A stretch of 64,000 nucleotides of DNA from Methanoculleus formosensis (GCF_025384765.1 NZ_VHLL01000003.1:124001-188000), one strand, 5' to 3'. Shown: positions 17,224-25,543, counted from the first letter of the stretch. A program made the numbers and translations. The notes: a model not told the origin generated them from the sequence alone.

Positions 17224-17891
17224 TCCGTATCATCGATCTCCGGCACCGGCTGCTCGACATCCCCGACCTCGCGGTGGATGCGCGCCATATCGCCGTCATC
17301 GGGCCGAACGGGAGCGGCAAGACGACGCTTCTTTCGGTCTGTTCCGGCATCGAGGAGCCCGAAGCAGGGTCAGTCCGGCTCCTCGACCGCCCTCCGTCCG
17401 CCGTGAAGGTCGGCTGGGTGGGGGAGTTCCCCGACCGGACGCTCCTCTTCTCCCGGGTCTACGACGAGATCGCGTCGACGCCCCGGTTCCGCCACCGCCC
17501 CTGCCCCGAGACGGACGGGATGGTCCGGGCGGCCGCTGAGGTGGTCGGCATCCCGCACCTCCTCGGCAAAAAGGTCGCAGATCTCTCCGGAGGGGAGAAG
17601 GCGCTCGTCGCGCTGGCCGCCGCCTGTGCCGGCGACCCCGAGGTCTTCATACTGGACGAGGCCGACTCGCACCTGGACGGCGTGACGGCGGAGCGCGTCC
17701 GGCGCGTGGTGCAGGAGAACGCCGCAGCTCACGTGATCTGGTGCACGCAGTCGATGGACACCGCGGCCACCGCGGACTACGTCCTCTTCATGGAGAACGG
17801 CCGCGTCCGGCACCACGGCACCCCGGAGGAGGTCTTCTCCGCGCTCGATGAAACGTGCTTTTATCCCACGGTCTGGAGGGTCTCCCGGTGA
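17220..17891 (+). CDS. ECF transporter ATPase subunit, first copy (degenerate Q- and H-loops)
   Basis: This 223-residue ABC ATPase has Walker A GPNGSGKTT (about residue 28), the signature LSGGEKALVAL and Walker B VFILDEADSHLD. Two catalytic features are altered: the Q-loop region reads VGWVGEFPDRTLLF without the usual Gln, and the H-loop reads WCTQSMD, where the normal switch His is replaced by Gln. It may therefore be the less active partner of the ATPase pair. The gene overlaps bioY and the second ATPase by four bases each. It is cytoplasmic and docks on EcfT. Confidence 0.88.
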   Translation: MIRIIDLRHRLLDIPDLAVDARHIAVIGPNGSGKTTLLSVCSGIEEPEAGSVRLLDRPPSAVKVGWVGEFPDRTLLFSRVYDEIASTPRFRHRPCPETDGMVRAAAEVVGIPHLLGKKVADLSGGEKALVALAAACAGDPEVFILDEADSHLDGVTAERVRRVVQENAAAHVIWCTQSMDTAATADYVLFMENGRVRHHGTPEEVFSALDETCFYPTVWRVSR

Positions 17892-18586
17892 GAGTCGAAC
17901 TTCTCGATCTCACCTTCTCGCGGGGCTCGTTCTCCCTCCGGGGCAGCGGCACGTTCGGCGAGGGCGTGCACCTGGTCAGCGGACCGGTGGGGAGCGGGAA
18001 GTCGACGCTTGCCCTCCTGCTTGCCGGCCTGCTCCGGCCCGGGAGCGGAGACGTCCGGCGGCACGGCGTCCTGACGACGCAACTCCTGCTGCAGTTCCCC
18101 GAGCACCACGTCACCTCCCCGACGGTTGCCGGGGAGGCCGCGTCCTGGGGGCTTATCCCGGATGACGCGCTCAGGCTCGCGGAGTTGTCGGCGCGCGCGG
18201 ACGACGACCCATTCCACCTCTCCCGCGGCGAACTCAAACGGCTGACCCTTGCCTGCGCGCTCCTGCGAGACCCGGATCTGTTACTGCTCGACGAACCGTT
18301 CGCCTCGCTCGACTGCGTCACGAAGAAGAAGGCCTGCGCGGTCCTCGAAGAGCGGGATTCCGGTATTACGATTGTCTTCTCGCACGAGCGCGCGATCCTT
18401 CCCCGGGTGGACACGATCTGGGAGATGGAAGAAGGCGCTCTTGCAGCCCGCGGCAGCGTCCCCGACGCGATCCCCTCCTGGCGGCACGCTCCATCGTATC
18501 TTCGGTATGCACTGGATCAGGGCGCCCGCCCGGAGAACATCAGGCTCTCCGACGCCCGGGAGGCGCTATGCAGGATCCGCGGCTGA
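17888..18586 (+). CDS. ECF transporter ATPase subunit, second copy
   Basis: This ABC ATPase of 232 residues starts at a GTG that overlaps the previous stop. Walker A is GPVGSGKST, the Q-loop is LLLQFPEHHV, the signature is LSRGELKRLTL (Arg replaces the first Gly of LSGGE), Walker B is LLLLDEPFASLD and the switch His is in VFSHER. Its catalytic set is complete, in contrast to the first copy, so the pair looks asymmetric. A start further upstream is unlikely because it would lie inside the previous gene. It powers biotin uptake with BioY and EcfT. Confidence 0.9.
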   Translation: MRVELLDLTFSRGSFSLRGSGTFGEGVHLVSGPVGSGKSTLALLLAGLLRPGSGDVRRHGVLTTQLLLQFPEHHVTSPTVAGEAASWGLIPDDALRLAELSARADDDPFHLSRGELKRLTLACALLRDPDLLLLDEPFASLDCVTKKKACAVLEERDSGITIVFSHERAILPRVDTIWEMEEGALAARGSVPDAIPSWRHAPSYLRYALDQGARPENIRLSDAREALCRIRG

Positions 18587-19221
18587 GACTTCTTTCTGTC
18601 GCCGTCCTCTCGCTCGCAGCCTTCGCGAGCACCGTGGGAGCCGCCGCCGCACTCGTCTGGTGGCTGCTTTTTACACCACGCACAAAATCACTCCCCCGCC
18701 CGGGGGTGCTGCTCCCGCTCGTTGCGATAGTTGCCGCAACGGCGCTCGTCTCGGCGTGGGGCGGCGGCGCAGGGCTCTCCTACTTCTTTCGGATGACCGT
18801 GATCCTCCTCCTCGCCGCGTGGGCGTATGCCGGGACGGAGGATGGCGAGGTGCTTACCGTAGCGGTCTGGGCGCTCGGGAACCGGGTGGGGTTCGAGGTC
18901 GGGCTCATCGCTGAGATGGGGATTGGCGGCCTCTCCGTGATCCGCCGGGAGGTCGAGCAGGTGCGGGTGGCGATGGCGCTGAAAGGTATCCGGCCGGGTC
19001 TCCGCACGATCGTGCCGCTCGCCGTCACTCTCATCGTCATGGAGATCCGGCGGGCCGACGAGACCGCGCGGTTGCTTGTGGTACGGGGATACACAAGCGG
19101 GGGAAAGATATGTCCCCGGTTCAGGACGGATCCTCTGGACGTTCCCGCTGGAATGGCGGCCATAATACCCGCCATTTTATCAGCTCTACCTCTTAGTGAC
19201 GTTTTTATATTAGTAGGATGA
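18568..19221 (+). CDS. ecfT: ECF transporter transmembrane subunit EcfT
   Basis: This 217-residue membrane protein has about five helices and the two cytoplasmic coupling helices typical of EcfT (EVEQVRVAMALKGIRPG and RADETARLLVVRGYTSGG, which contain variants of the A-R-G motif). It links the S component BioY to the ATPase pair. It is shorter than the common 250-270 residues. The gene overlaps the second ATPase by 19 bases and ends the uptake operon. The promoter of pycB begins inside its last codons. Confidence 0.88.
   Translation: MQDPRLRLLSVAVLSLAAFASTVGAAAALVWWLLFTPRTKSLPRPGVLLPLVAIVAATALVSAWGGGAGLSYFFRMTVILLLAAWAYAGTEDGEVLTVAVWALGNRVGFEVGLIAEMGIGGLSVIRREVEQVRVAMALKGIRPGLRTIVPLAVTLIVMEIRRADETARLLVVRGYTSGGKICPRFRTDPLDVPAGMAAIIPAILSALPLSDVFILVG
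19202..19213 (+). promoter_or_regulatory. TATA box of the pyruvate carboxylase operon
   Basis: TTTTTATATTA at 19202-19212 is a clear archaeal TATA box inside the end of ecfT. Transcription would start near 19237. It would leave a leader of about 38 bases carrying GAGGTG (19259-19264), ten bases before the ATG at 19275. The carboxylase genes thus have their own promoter next to the biotin-uptake operon. Confidence 0.7.
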
Positions 19222-19274
19222 ATTTTTGAGAGGCTTTATTGATATCTTCTCAGCCCTTCGAGGTGTACAAATCG

Positions 19275-21026
19275 ATGTGTGCTGCCAAATTAGGTTCACT
19301 CAATATCACCGACACCACGCTTAGGGACGCGCATCAGTCGCTCATCGCCACTCGCCTCCGGACTGAGGATATGCTCCCGCTTGCCCAGGCCATCGACGAA
19401 GCAGGCTTCTTCTCCGTCGAGGCCTGGGGCGGGGCGACCTTCGACACCTGCATAAGGTTCCTCAACGACGATCCCTGGGAACGTCTCCGGGTGCTGAAGG
19501 CGGAGCTACGGCGCACCCCTATCCAGATGCTCCTGCGCGGTCAGAACCTCGTGGGCTACCGGCATTACCCTGATGACGTGGTGGAGAAATTTGTAGAGGC
19601 GTCGGCGCGAAACGGGGTCGACATCTTCCGGGTCTTCGACGCATTAAACGATATCCGGAACATGAAGAAAGCGATGGCGGAGGTCAAGAACGTCGGGGCG
19701 CACCTGCAGGGTGCGATATCCTATACGACGAGCCCCGTCCATTCGGTCGCGACGTTCGTCGATATGGCAGAAGAGCTCTATTCGCTCGGCTGCGACTCGA
19801 TCTGCATCAAGGACATGGCCGGCCTGATCATGCCGCACGATGCCCGCGACCTCATCACGGGGATCAAGAAGAGGGCGGACGTCAGGGTCTGTCTCCACTC
19901 CCACTGCACGAGCGGCGTCGCGCCCCTGAGTTACCAGGCGGCCATCGACGCAGGCGTGGATATCCTGGATACGGCGATGTCGCCATTCGCCTTCGGCACC
20001 TCCCAGCCGCCGACGGAGAGCGTCGTAGCAAGCGTTGCCGGGACGGCGCGAGACACGGGTATCGATCTCCTTGCGCTCCGCAAAGTCAGGGACATCTGCC
20101 GCGATATGCGGCAGAAGTACGAGCCGCTCTTCAACTCGATCGCCGACCGGGTCGACTCGGACGTGCTGATCTATCAGCTCCCGGGCGGGATGATCTCAAA
20201 CCTCGTCTCGCAGCTCAAGGAGCAGGACGCGCTCGATCGTCTTGATGAGGTGTTCCACGAGGTTCCCCGCGTGAGGGAGGATCTCGGCTATCCGCCGCTC
20301 GTGACGCCGACAAGCCAGATCGTGGGCACCCAGGCGGTCTTCAACGTCCTCATGGACGGGGAGCGCTACCGGAACGTGACGAAAGAGGTGAAGGACTACG
20401 TCCTCGGCCTCTACGGTCGTTCTCCCGCCCCGGTCAGCCCGGAGATCCGGAAGATGATCATCGGCAACGAGTTGCCGATCACCGTTCGCCCGGCGGATCA
20501 ACTCGCGCCCATCTACGAGCAGATGAAGAAGGAGGCGATGGAGCAGTGCCTCGTCAACCAGGAGGAGGATGTCCTCACCTACATCCTCTACCCGAACATC
20601 GCGCCGACGTTCCTCCGGGGCGAATGCAAGGCCGAGACGATCCCCGAGAAGGCGGCCGGCGCGCCGGCGAGTGTCGCGGAGATCCCCCGCTCCATGGAGG
20701 TTGAGGTGGACGGAGAGATCTTCTCGGTCCGGATCATCACCGTCGAAGGAGGCGCGGTCACGACATCTTCGGCAGCCTCGTCTGCGAAGGATGCGCGTCC
20801 CCGCGGGGACGTCGCCGGCGGCGTCAAGAGCAACATGCAGGGCATGGTCCTGCAGGTGATGGTCGCGCGCGGAGGCGCCGTCAAGAAGGGCGATCCGCTC
20901 ATCGTCCTCGAGGCGATGAAGATGGAGAACCCCATCCCCAGCCCCCGCGACGGCACGGTCTCGGAGATCTTCGTGACCGCCGGGGATGTCGTACAGAACG
21001 GCGATGTGCTGATGGTCATTGAGTGA
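19275..21026 (+). CDS. pycB: Pyruvate carboxylase subunit B (carboxyltransferase and biotin carrier)
   Basis: Residues 1-300 form the TIM-barrel carboxyltransferase (ITDTTLRDAHQSLIATR, QMLLRGQNLVGYRHYPDD, CIKDMAGLIMP, HSHCTSGVAPLSY). A PYC-type helical region follows, then a variable linker, and the C-terminal biotinyl domain carries EAMKMENP with the acceptor Lys at about residue 549. It makes oxaloacetate from pyruvate for the incomplete citric acid cycle, using CO2 carried from PycA. ATG at 19275 is preferred over upstream TTG/GTG codons because of the GAGGTG ribosome site. The protein is the expected substrate of the BirA encoded 4 kb upstream. Confidence 0.95.
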   Translation: MCAAKLGSLNITDTTLRDAHQSLIATRLRTEDMLPLAQAIDEAGFFSVEAWGGATFDTCIRFLNDDPWERLRVLKAELRRTPIQMLLRGQNLVGYRHYPDDVVEKFVEASARNGVDIFRVFDALNDIRNMKKAMAEVKNVGAHLQGAISYTTSPVHSVATFVDMAEELYSLGCDSICIKDMAGLIMPHDARDLITGIKKRADVRVCLHSHCTSGVAPLSYQAAIDAGVDILDTAMSPFAFGTSQPPTESVVASVAGTARDTGIDLLALRKVRDICRDMRQKYEPLFNSIADRVDSDVLIYQLPGGMISNLVSQLKEQDALDRLDEVFHEVPRVREDLGYPPLVTPTSQIVGTQAVFNVLMDGERYRNVTKEVKDYVLGLYGRSPAPVSPEIRKMIIGNELPITVRPADQLAPIYEQMKKEAMEQCLVNQEEDVLTYILYPNIAPTFLRGECKAETIPEKAAGAPASVAEIPRSMEVEVDGEIFSVRIITVEGGAVTTSSAASSAKDARPRGDVAGGVKSNMQGMVLQVMVARGGAVKKGDPLIVLEAMKMENPIPSPRDGTVSEIFVTAGDVVQNGDVLMVIE

Positions 21027-21040
21027 GAGGCGCGAGGGCG

Positions 21041-22516
21041 ATGAAATACTTTGACAAGATCCTGATCGCCAACCGCGGCGAGATCGCCATCCGGGTCATG
21101 CGCGCCTGCCGGGAACTGGGCATCGACACGGTCGCGATCTACTCCGATCCGGACAGCAACGCGCTTCACGTCAAGTATGCCGACGAGGCGTTCAACGTGG
21201 GCGAGGCGCATCCGTCGAAGAGTTACCTCAACAAGGAGCGGATCTGCGCCGTGGCAAAGAAGACCGGGGCCGAGGCGATCCACCCGGGCTATGGGTTCCT
21301 CGCGGAGAACGCCGGGTTCGCAAAACTTGTCGAGGACGAGGGCCTGACGTTCATTGGCCCGTCGTGGAAGACGATCGAGGCGCTGGGCTCGAAGATAGGG
21401 TCGAAGCGGATGATGCGCGAGGCCGGCGTCCCGGTCCTTCCGGGCACGCCGGACGGCGTGACGAGCATCGACGAGGCGAAGAAGGTCGCCGCCGATATCG
21501 GCTATCCGGTGGTGGTGAAGGCGAGCGCGGGCGGCGGCGGTATCGGGATGCACATCGTCGAGAGCGAGGAGGAACTCGAGGAGGCAATCGAAGGGGGGAA
21601 GCGGATAGCAGGTTCCGCCTTCGGGGACCCGACGGTCTTCGTGGAGAAGTACCTCGCGAAACCGCGCCATATCGAGATCCAGGTCCTTGCAGACGCGAAG
21701 GGGCACACCGTTCACCTCTACGACCGTGAATGCTCGATCCAGCGGCGGCACCAGAAACTGCTCGAAGAGGCGCCCTGTCCGATCATGACGCCCGCTCTCC
21801 GGGAGGAGATGACTGCGTCGGCCATCGCGGCCGCAAAGGCTGCGAACTACAAGAACGCCGGCACGGTAGAGTTCCTCTACTCGAACGGGAAGCATTACTT
21901 CATGGAGGTGAACACCCGGCTGCAGGTGGAGCATACGGTCACGGAGTTCATCACCGGGATCGATATGGTGAAGCAGCAGATCGCGATCGCGGCCGGGGAA
22001 GACCTCGCGATGGACCAGGAGGATGTCAGCATCCGGGGACACGCGATCGAGTGCCGGATCAACGCGGAGGACCCGCTGAACAACTTCACCGCGGATCCGG
22101 GGAAGATCGTCCGCTATCGCTCTCCGGGCGGCCCGGGGATACGGGTCGATTCCGGAATCCACATGGGCTACACCATCCCGGCGCACTACGACTCGATGAT
22201 CTCGAAACTCTGCGGCTGGGGCTCCAACCGCGAGGAGGCGATCCAGCGGATGCGCCGGGCGATCTACGAGTACGTCGTCCTGGGGGTGAAGACGACGCTC
22301 CCACTCCATTACGCGATCATGCACAACGCCCACTTCATAGCCGGCGACACCCATACGCACTTCCTGCAGGAGGAGCACATCGCGTCGAGCCTGCGCCGTT
22401 ACCTCCACGAGGAGGAGGCGCGTATGCAGACGCTGGGAGATTCGCTCCGCCAGGGGAAAGAAGTGGCGGCGATCACGGCAGCGGTCGATGTGTATATCCG
22501 GAAAAACTCAAAGTAA
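21041..22516 (+). CDS. pycA: Pyruvate carboxylase subunit A (biotin carboxylase)
   Basis: This 491-residue ATP-grasp enzyme begins MKYFDKILIANRGEIAIRV. It contains HPGYGFLAEN, VVKASAGGGGIGM (ATP lid), ECSIQRRHQKLLEEAP, FMEVNTRLQVEH and the C-terminal carboxylase domain. It carboxylates the biotin of PycB with ATP and bicarbonate. A GTG that overlaps the pycB stop (21023) is in frame, but ATG at 21041, preceded by GAGAGG, gives the family's usual start. It is co-transcribed with pycB. Confidence 0.96.
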   Translation: MKYFDKILIANRGEIAIRVMRACRELGIDTVAIYSDPDSNALHVKYADEAFNVGEAHPSKSYLNKERICAVAKKTGAEAIHPGYGFLAENAGFAKLVEDEGLTFIGPSWKTIEALGSKIGSKRMMREAGVPVLPGTPDGVTSIDEAKKVAADIGYPVVVKASAGGGGIGMHIVESEEELEEAIEGGKRIAGSAFGDPTVFVEKYLAKPRHIEIQVLADAKGHTVHLYDRECSIQRRHQKLLEEAPCPIMTPALREEMTASAIAAAKAANYKNAGTVEFLYSNGKHYFMEVNTRLQVEHTVTEFITGIDMVKQQIAIAAGEDLAMDQEDVSIRGHAIECRINAEDPLNNFTADPGKIVRYRSPGGPGIRVDSGIHMGYTIPAHYDSMISKLCGWGSNREEAIQRMRRAIYEYVVLGVKTTLPLHYAIMHNAHFIAGDTHTHFLQEEHIASSLRRYLHEEEARMQTLGDSLRQGKEVAAITAAVDVYIRKNSK

Positions 22517-22589
22517 TCCTCTATCCAATTTTTCCAGTGAGCCATAAGGTTTATTTGGCAATACAACATTGTTATACTGCACTTTGTGC

Positions 22590-22699
22590 GCTGCGGTGGC
22601 CTAGTCGGTTAGGGCGCCAGACTCATAGGGTTTACGAGAAAACGGTGCGTCCAAGCCTGGGACATCTGGAAATCGTGGGTTCGGATCCCACCCGCAGCA
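22590..22699 (+). tRNA. tRNA-Met(CAT) with 36-nt intron
   Basis: The acceptor stem GCTGCGG pairs with CCGCAGC, with discriminator A at 22699. The anticodon stem is CCAGA/TCTGG and the T arm is GTGGG-TTCGGAT-CCCAC. The loop reads CTCATA, then an intron (22628-22663), then A, so the anticodon is CAT and the intron lies at the canonical position 37/38. It is probably elongator Met, although a CAT anticodon could also be the Ile2 type. The intron requires the splicing endonuclease plus RtcB, which is encoded in this window. The gene marks the left edge of an accessory island. Confidence 0.9.
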
Positions 22700-22732
22700 T
22701 CTATTATTCAGGCTCGGATCTGTCAGCAAACG

Positions 22733-22741
22733 CTTTTATAC
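22733..22741 (+). promoter_or_regulatory. TATA box of the integrase remnant
   Basis: CTTTTATAC at 22733-22741 is centred about 26 bases before the ATG at 22763, which is the spacing for a leaderless archaeal mRNA. The promoter survives although its gene appears broken. Confidence 0.6.
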
Positions 22742-22762
22742 CTCCATTCCGACCTCCCTTGC

Positions 22763-23096
22763 ATGGGAGCGTTCACAGCACCAACCCAAACCGACAGAGA
22801 GTTCCATCCTGTCGATAAAACCTACGCCACTACAGCCGTCCGGAAAGCAGTGGCCACGGGCCTACTCACCCGCGACGAATCTCGCAGAAGCGGCACCGCG
22901 AACCGGTGCAGTGCCCGGCTGCAAGACCAGCTACGCCCCGATTACGAACTACTGCTCCACCTGCGGCCGGTCGTTCACCGGCGGCGGGGAGGATGTGCAG
23001 GAGGCAATGGGCAAGGACGTGCTCGATAACCCGGAGCTCGTGCGGAAACTGCTCAACGAACTGATCGAGGAGAAGAAGCGGAAGGGAGAACTCTGA
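22763..23096 (+). pseudogene. Probable tyrosine-recombinase remnant (N-terminus joined to C-terminal zinc ribbon)
   Basis: The frame from ATG 22763 encodes a protein-like start (GAFTAPTQTDREF, then KTYATTAVRKAVATGLLTRDE) before turning arginine-rich. The frame 22911-23096 then encodes PGCKTSYAPITNYCSTCG, a zinc-ribbon-like segment, and a charged helical tail ending LLNELIEEKKRKGEL. In archaeal site-specific integrases an N-terminal basic helix region and a C-terminal cysteine pair flank the catalytic core, which is missing here. I therefore read this as an integrase with an internal deletion and a frame change. Integrase identity comes from remembered family resemblance, not a search. Alternatively 22911-23096 is a 61-residue zinc-ribbon gene with a GTG start. 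Confidence 0.45.
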
Positions 23097-23369
23097 TGCC
23101 CGCTTCTTATCCCTAGGGACAACCCTCATCATCTCCTTATCTTTCAGGTATAACCAAGAGGGGATCTTGCCTGACAGCAAAAGGAGTGGCAAGAACTCTG
23201 CGGAAGGAATATGTGAAGGCGATTCACGAATGGAACTGAAATGTTGAAGTATTATATAAATGGAACTTCTCATTAACGATATAGGTCTCAATTGTTAAAT
23301 GGCAGACTTCCCTGCACTCCGAAGAGGTTTGATATGAGGATCGCTTTAGCACGCAATGAGGGTAATAGA

Positions 23370-23993
23370 ATGCCCTTTAAAGCTACTTTTGCCTTCTATG
23401 AGATTAGCATGGAAACTGGACCCAATGGGAGGATTCTATTGCAGGATATAAAATATGGAACTGATCAACTAATTGCGGATCATGTTTGGATCCATGATAA
23501 TCCATCTATCAAGAAAATGGCTGATTTGGATGAAGGAGATATAATCCGGTTTACTGCATTGGTGTATAAATATAGTAGGGATTATCAGCAAAATAAAGAA
23601 GGCGAAGCGAGTTCAGACTACGGACTTAAGGATATCCAGAATCTGGTCATCCTAACTAAAGGACAAAGAGGATCCTCTAGACTCCTAAATGAAAGACAAA
23701 GAGAATCCTTTAGTGGGATCTTCATCGGATGTGAGCTTAACACGGTACTTGGGCCAAGGATCCTATTGAAGGACATAATAGATACCCATGGTCGCCGAAT
23801 CGCATCTCACGGGTCGATTCGTGGTACGATTAAAGATATTTTTCCTGTGAAAGAGGGGGATCAGATTCGATTCACTGCAGTTGTCAGACACACAAATGAT
23901 CCTTGGCCGAAAAATGCCCCCAGTGAAAACAACGGCCTTGAGCATGTAGGAGATGTAGAAAATCTGACAAATAAACCGGGCTGTTTATCATAA
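23370..23993 (+). CDS. AT-rich island protein with two tandem similar domains
   Basis: I do not recognise this 207-residue protein. It consists of two copies of one module: RILLQDI...DLDEGDIIRFTALVYK...YGLKDIQNL (first half) and RILLKDI...PVKEGDQIRFTAVVRH...NGLEHVGDVENL (second half). The pattern of short beta strands around a G-D-x-I-R-F-T-A core suggests small barrel domains that may bind nucleic acid. ATG at 23370 is preferred because GAGGGT lies seven bases upstream. An ATG at 23334 and a TTG at 23292 are alternatives. A TATA box (TTATATAAAT) lies near 23250. Base composition is far more AT-rich than the surrounding chromosome, which points to transfer with the island. Confidence 0.7.
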   Translation: MPFKATFAFYEISMETGPNGRILLQDIKYGTDQLIADHVWIHDNPSIKKMADLDEGDIIRFTALVYKYSRDYQQNKEGEASSDYGLKDIQNLVILTKGQRGSSRLLNERQRESFSGIFIGCELNTVLGPRILLKDIIDTHGRRIASHGSIRGTIKDIFPVKEGDQIRFTAVVRHTNDPWPKNAPSENNGLEHVGDVENLTNKPGCLS

Positions 23994-24107
23994 CCGTTGG
24001 ATATTCTCACATTACACCTTCGACAACGCACCCTGAAGTTCCCCATTTTCACTTTCACCCCACCCACGGCGCTGGTTCATATACTCCCGTTCCCTGATCG
24101 CTTACCT

Positions 24108-24524
24108 ATGAGGCAGAGAGAAACCCTTCGCTACGACCAGACGCTCTTTCGCGACCGCGAGGTCTTCGAGTTCACCTACATGCCCGACGAGATCCATCAC
24201 CGCGACGCCCAGATCCGCGAACTCGCCCTCCTCGCCCGACCGGCCCTCCGGGGCGGCAGCCCGAAGAGCGCGGTCCTCCGCAGCCCGCACGGGACGGGGA
24301 AGACCACCACCGCCCGCCGGCTCTTTGTCGAGATCGAGGAGACGAAGCAGCAGATTGCCCCGGTCTACATCAACTGCCGGCAGCACCGGACGCCGTTCGC
24401 CGTCTTCGCGTGCATCTTTGAGGCGGTCGTCGGCTACACGCCCCCGGCGACCGGCAAGCATCTCGATGAGGTCGTGCGGCTGGCGGCGACGATCAAGAAG
24501 AACTTCGAGGAGCTTGGGGTATGA
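24108..24524 (+). pseudogene. Truncated Orc1/Cdc6-family ATPase, possibly fused to an HsdM tail
   Basis: The first 115 or so residues match the N-terminus of archaeal Orc1/Cdc6 initiator proteins: FRDREVFEFTYMPDEIHHRDAQ, Walker A SPHGTGKTTTARRLF, and APVYINCRQHRTPFAVFACIFE. A normal protein has about 400 residues with Walker B, sensor and winged-helix domains, all absent here. The last residues, VRLAATIKKNFEELGV, resemble the C-terminal end of type I methylase HsdM subunits, and the TGA overlaps the ATG of a YhcG gene, which is often found in such operons. A deletion that joined two genes would explain this. A TATA-like TCATATAC near 24078 suggests a leaderless start. The product should not bind origins normally. 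Confidence 0.65.
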
Positions 24525-25543
24525 CGGTCTCTAAACTGCCGGAGGATTACGGCTCGTTGCTTGTCGAGGTCAAAGAGCGCATTCGTGCCGGCCAGTACCA
24601 GGCGCTCAGGGCGGTCAACAAAGAACTGATCGGCCTGTACTGGGATATTGGCAGGATGATTGCCCAGAGACAGAAGAATGAAGGGTGGGGGAAGTCGGTA
24701 GTCGAGCGATTGGCGGGCGACCTTCAACAGGAGTTTCCCGGCATTAAAGGCTTCTCAATCCAGAATCTCTGGTATATGCGGCAGTTTTACCTGGAGTACC
24801 ATGGCAGCGAAAAACTCCAACCACTGGTTGGAGAAATCAGCTGGAGTCACAATCTCGTTATCATGTCGCGTTGCAAGGACCCGCTGGAACGTGAGTTTTA
24901 CCTTCGCATGACCCGTAAATTCGGCTAGTCAAAGAACGTACTGATCCACCAGATCGAAAACCAGAGCTACGAAAAGACGCTCCTCGGCCAGACCAACTTC
25001 GATCGGGCACTCACGCCGGAACTGCAGGCGCAGGCCAGACTCGCCGTCAAGGACGAGTACACCTTCGATTTCCTGGAACTCGCAGAGGAGCACTCCGAGC
25101 GCGAGCTGGAGCGCGCCCTGATTGGCAGAGTCGAAGACTTCCTGCGGGCCATGGGGGGAGTCTTTGCCTTCATCGGGAGCCAGTTCCGGCTGGAGGTCGA
25201 GGACAGAGAGTACTTTATCGATCTGCTGCTGTTTCACCGGCGGCTTCGCTGCTTGGTGGCCGTCGAACTGAAGATCGGTGAGTTCCAGCCCGAGTTCGTC
25301 GGCAAGATGCAATTCTATCTGGCCGCTCTGGACGGGCAGGAGCGCCAAGAGGGTGAAAATCCCTCAATCGGCATCATACTGTGTAAGGAGAAGAACCGCA
25401 CCATCGTCGAGTACGCCCTGCAGTCCTCCACCTCACCCATCGGCGTCGCCGCCTACCGGATGGTCAGAGAACTGCCACGGGAACTCCGGGATCAGCTCCC
25501 GGGCCCAGAGGAGATTGCGAAATTGCTGGAGGGGGGAGAATGA
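24521..25543 (+). pseudogene. YhcG/DUF1016 nuclease-like gene interrupted by an in-frame TAG
   Basis: The 340-codon frame encodes an N-terminal DUF1016 domain (LLVEVKERIRAGQYQALRAVNKELIGLYWDIG) and a C-terminal PD-(D/E)XK-type domain (EYFIDLLLFHRRLRCLVAVELKIGEF). It is broken only by TAG at 24926-24928. Upstream reads YLRMTRKFG and downstream, in the same frame, SKNVLIHQIENQSYEKTLL. The family has Trp (TGG) at this spot, so one G-to-A change explains the stop. The part after the stop could not start efficiently. The gene overlaps the preceding frame by ATGA. Pyrrolysine read-through is formally possible but not expected in this lineage. Confidence 0.85.

Noticed and set aside
20588-22408. A 606-codon minus-strand open frame opposite pycB and pycA
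   Set aside because: It is a GC-rich shadow of two certain genes, rich in Arg, Asp and Val, with no family pattern.
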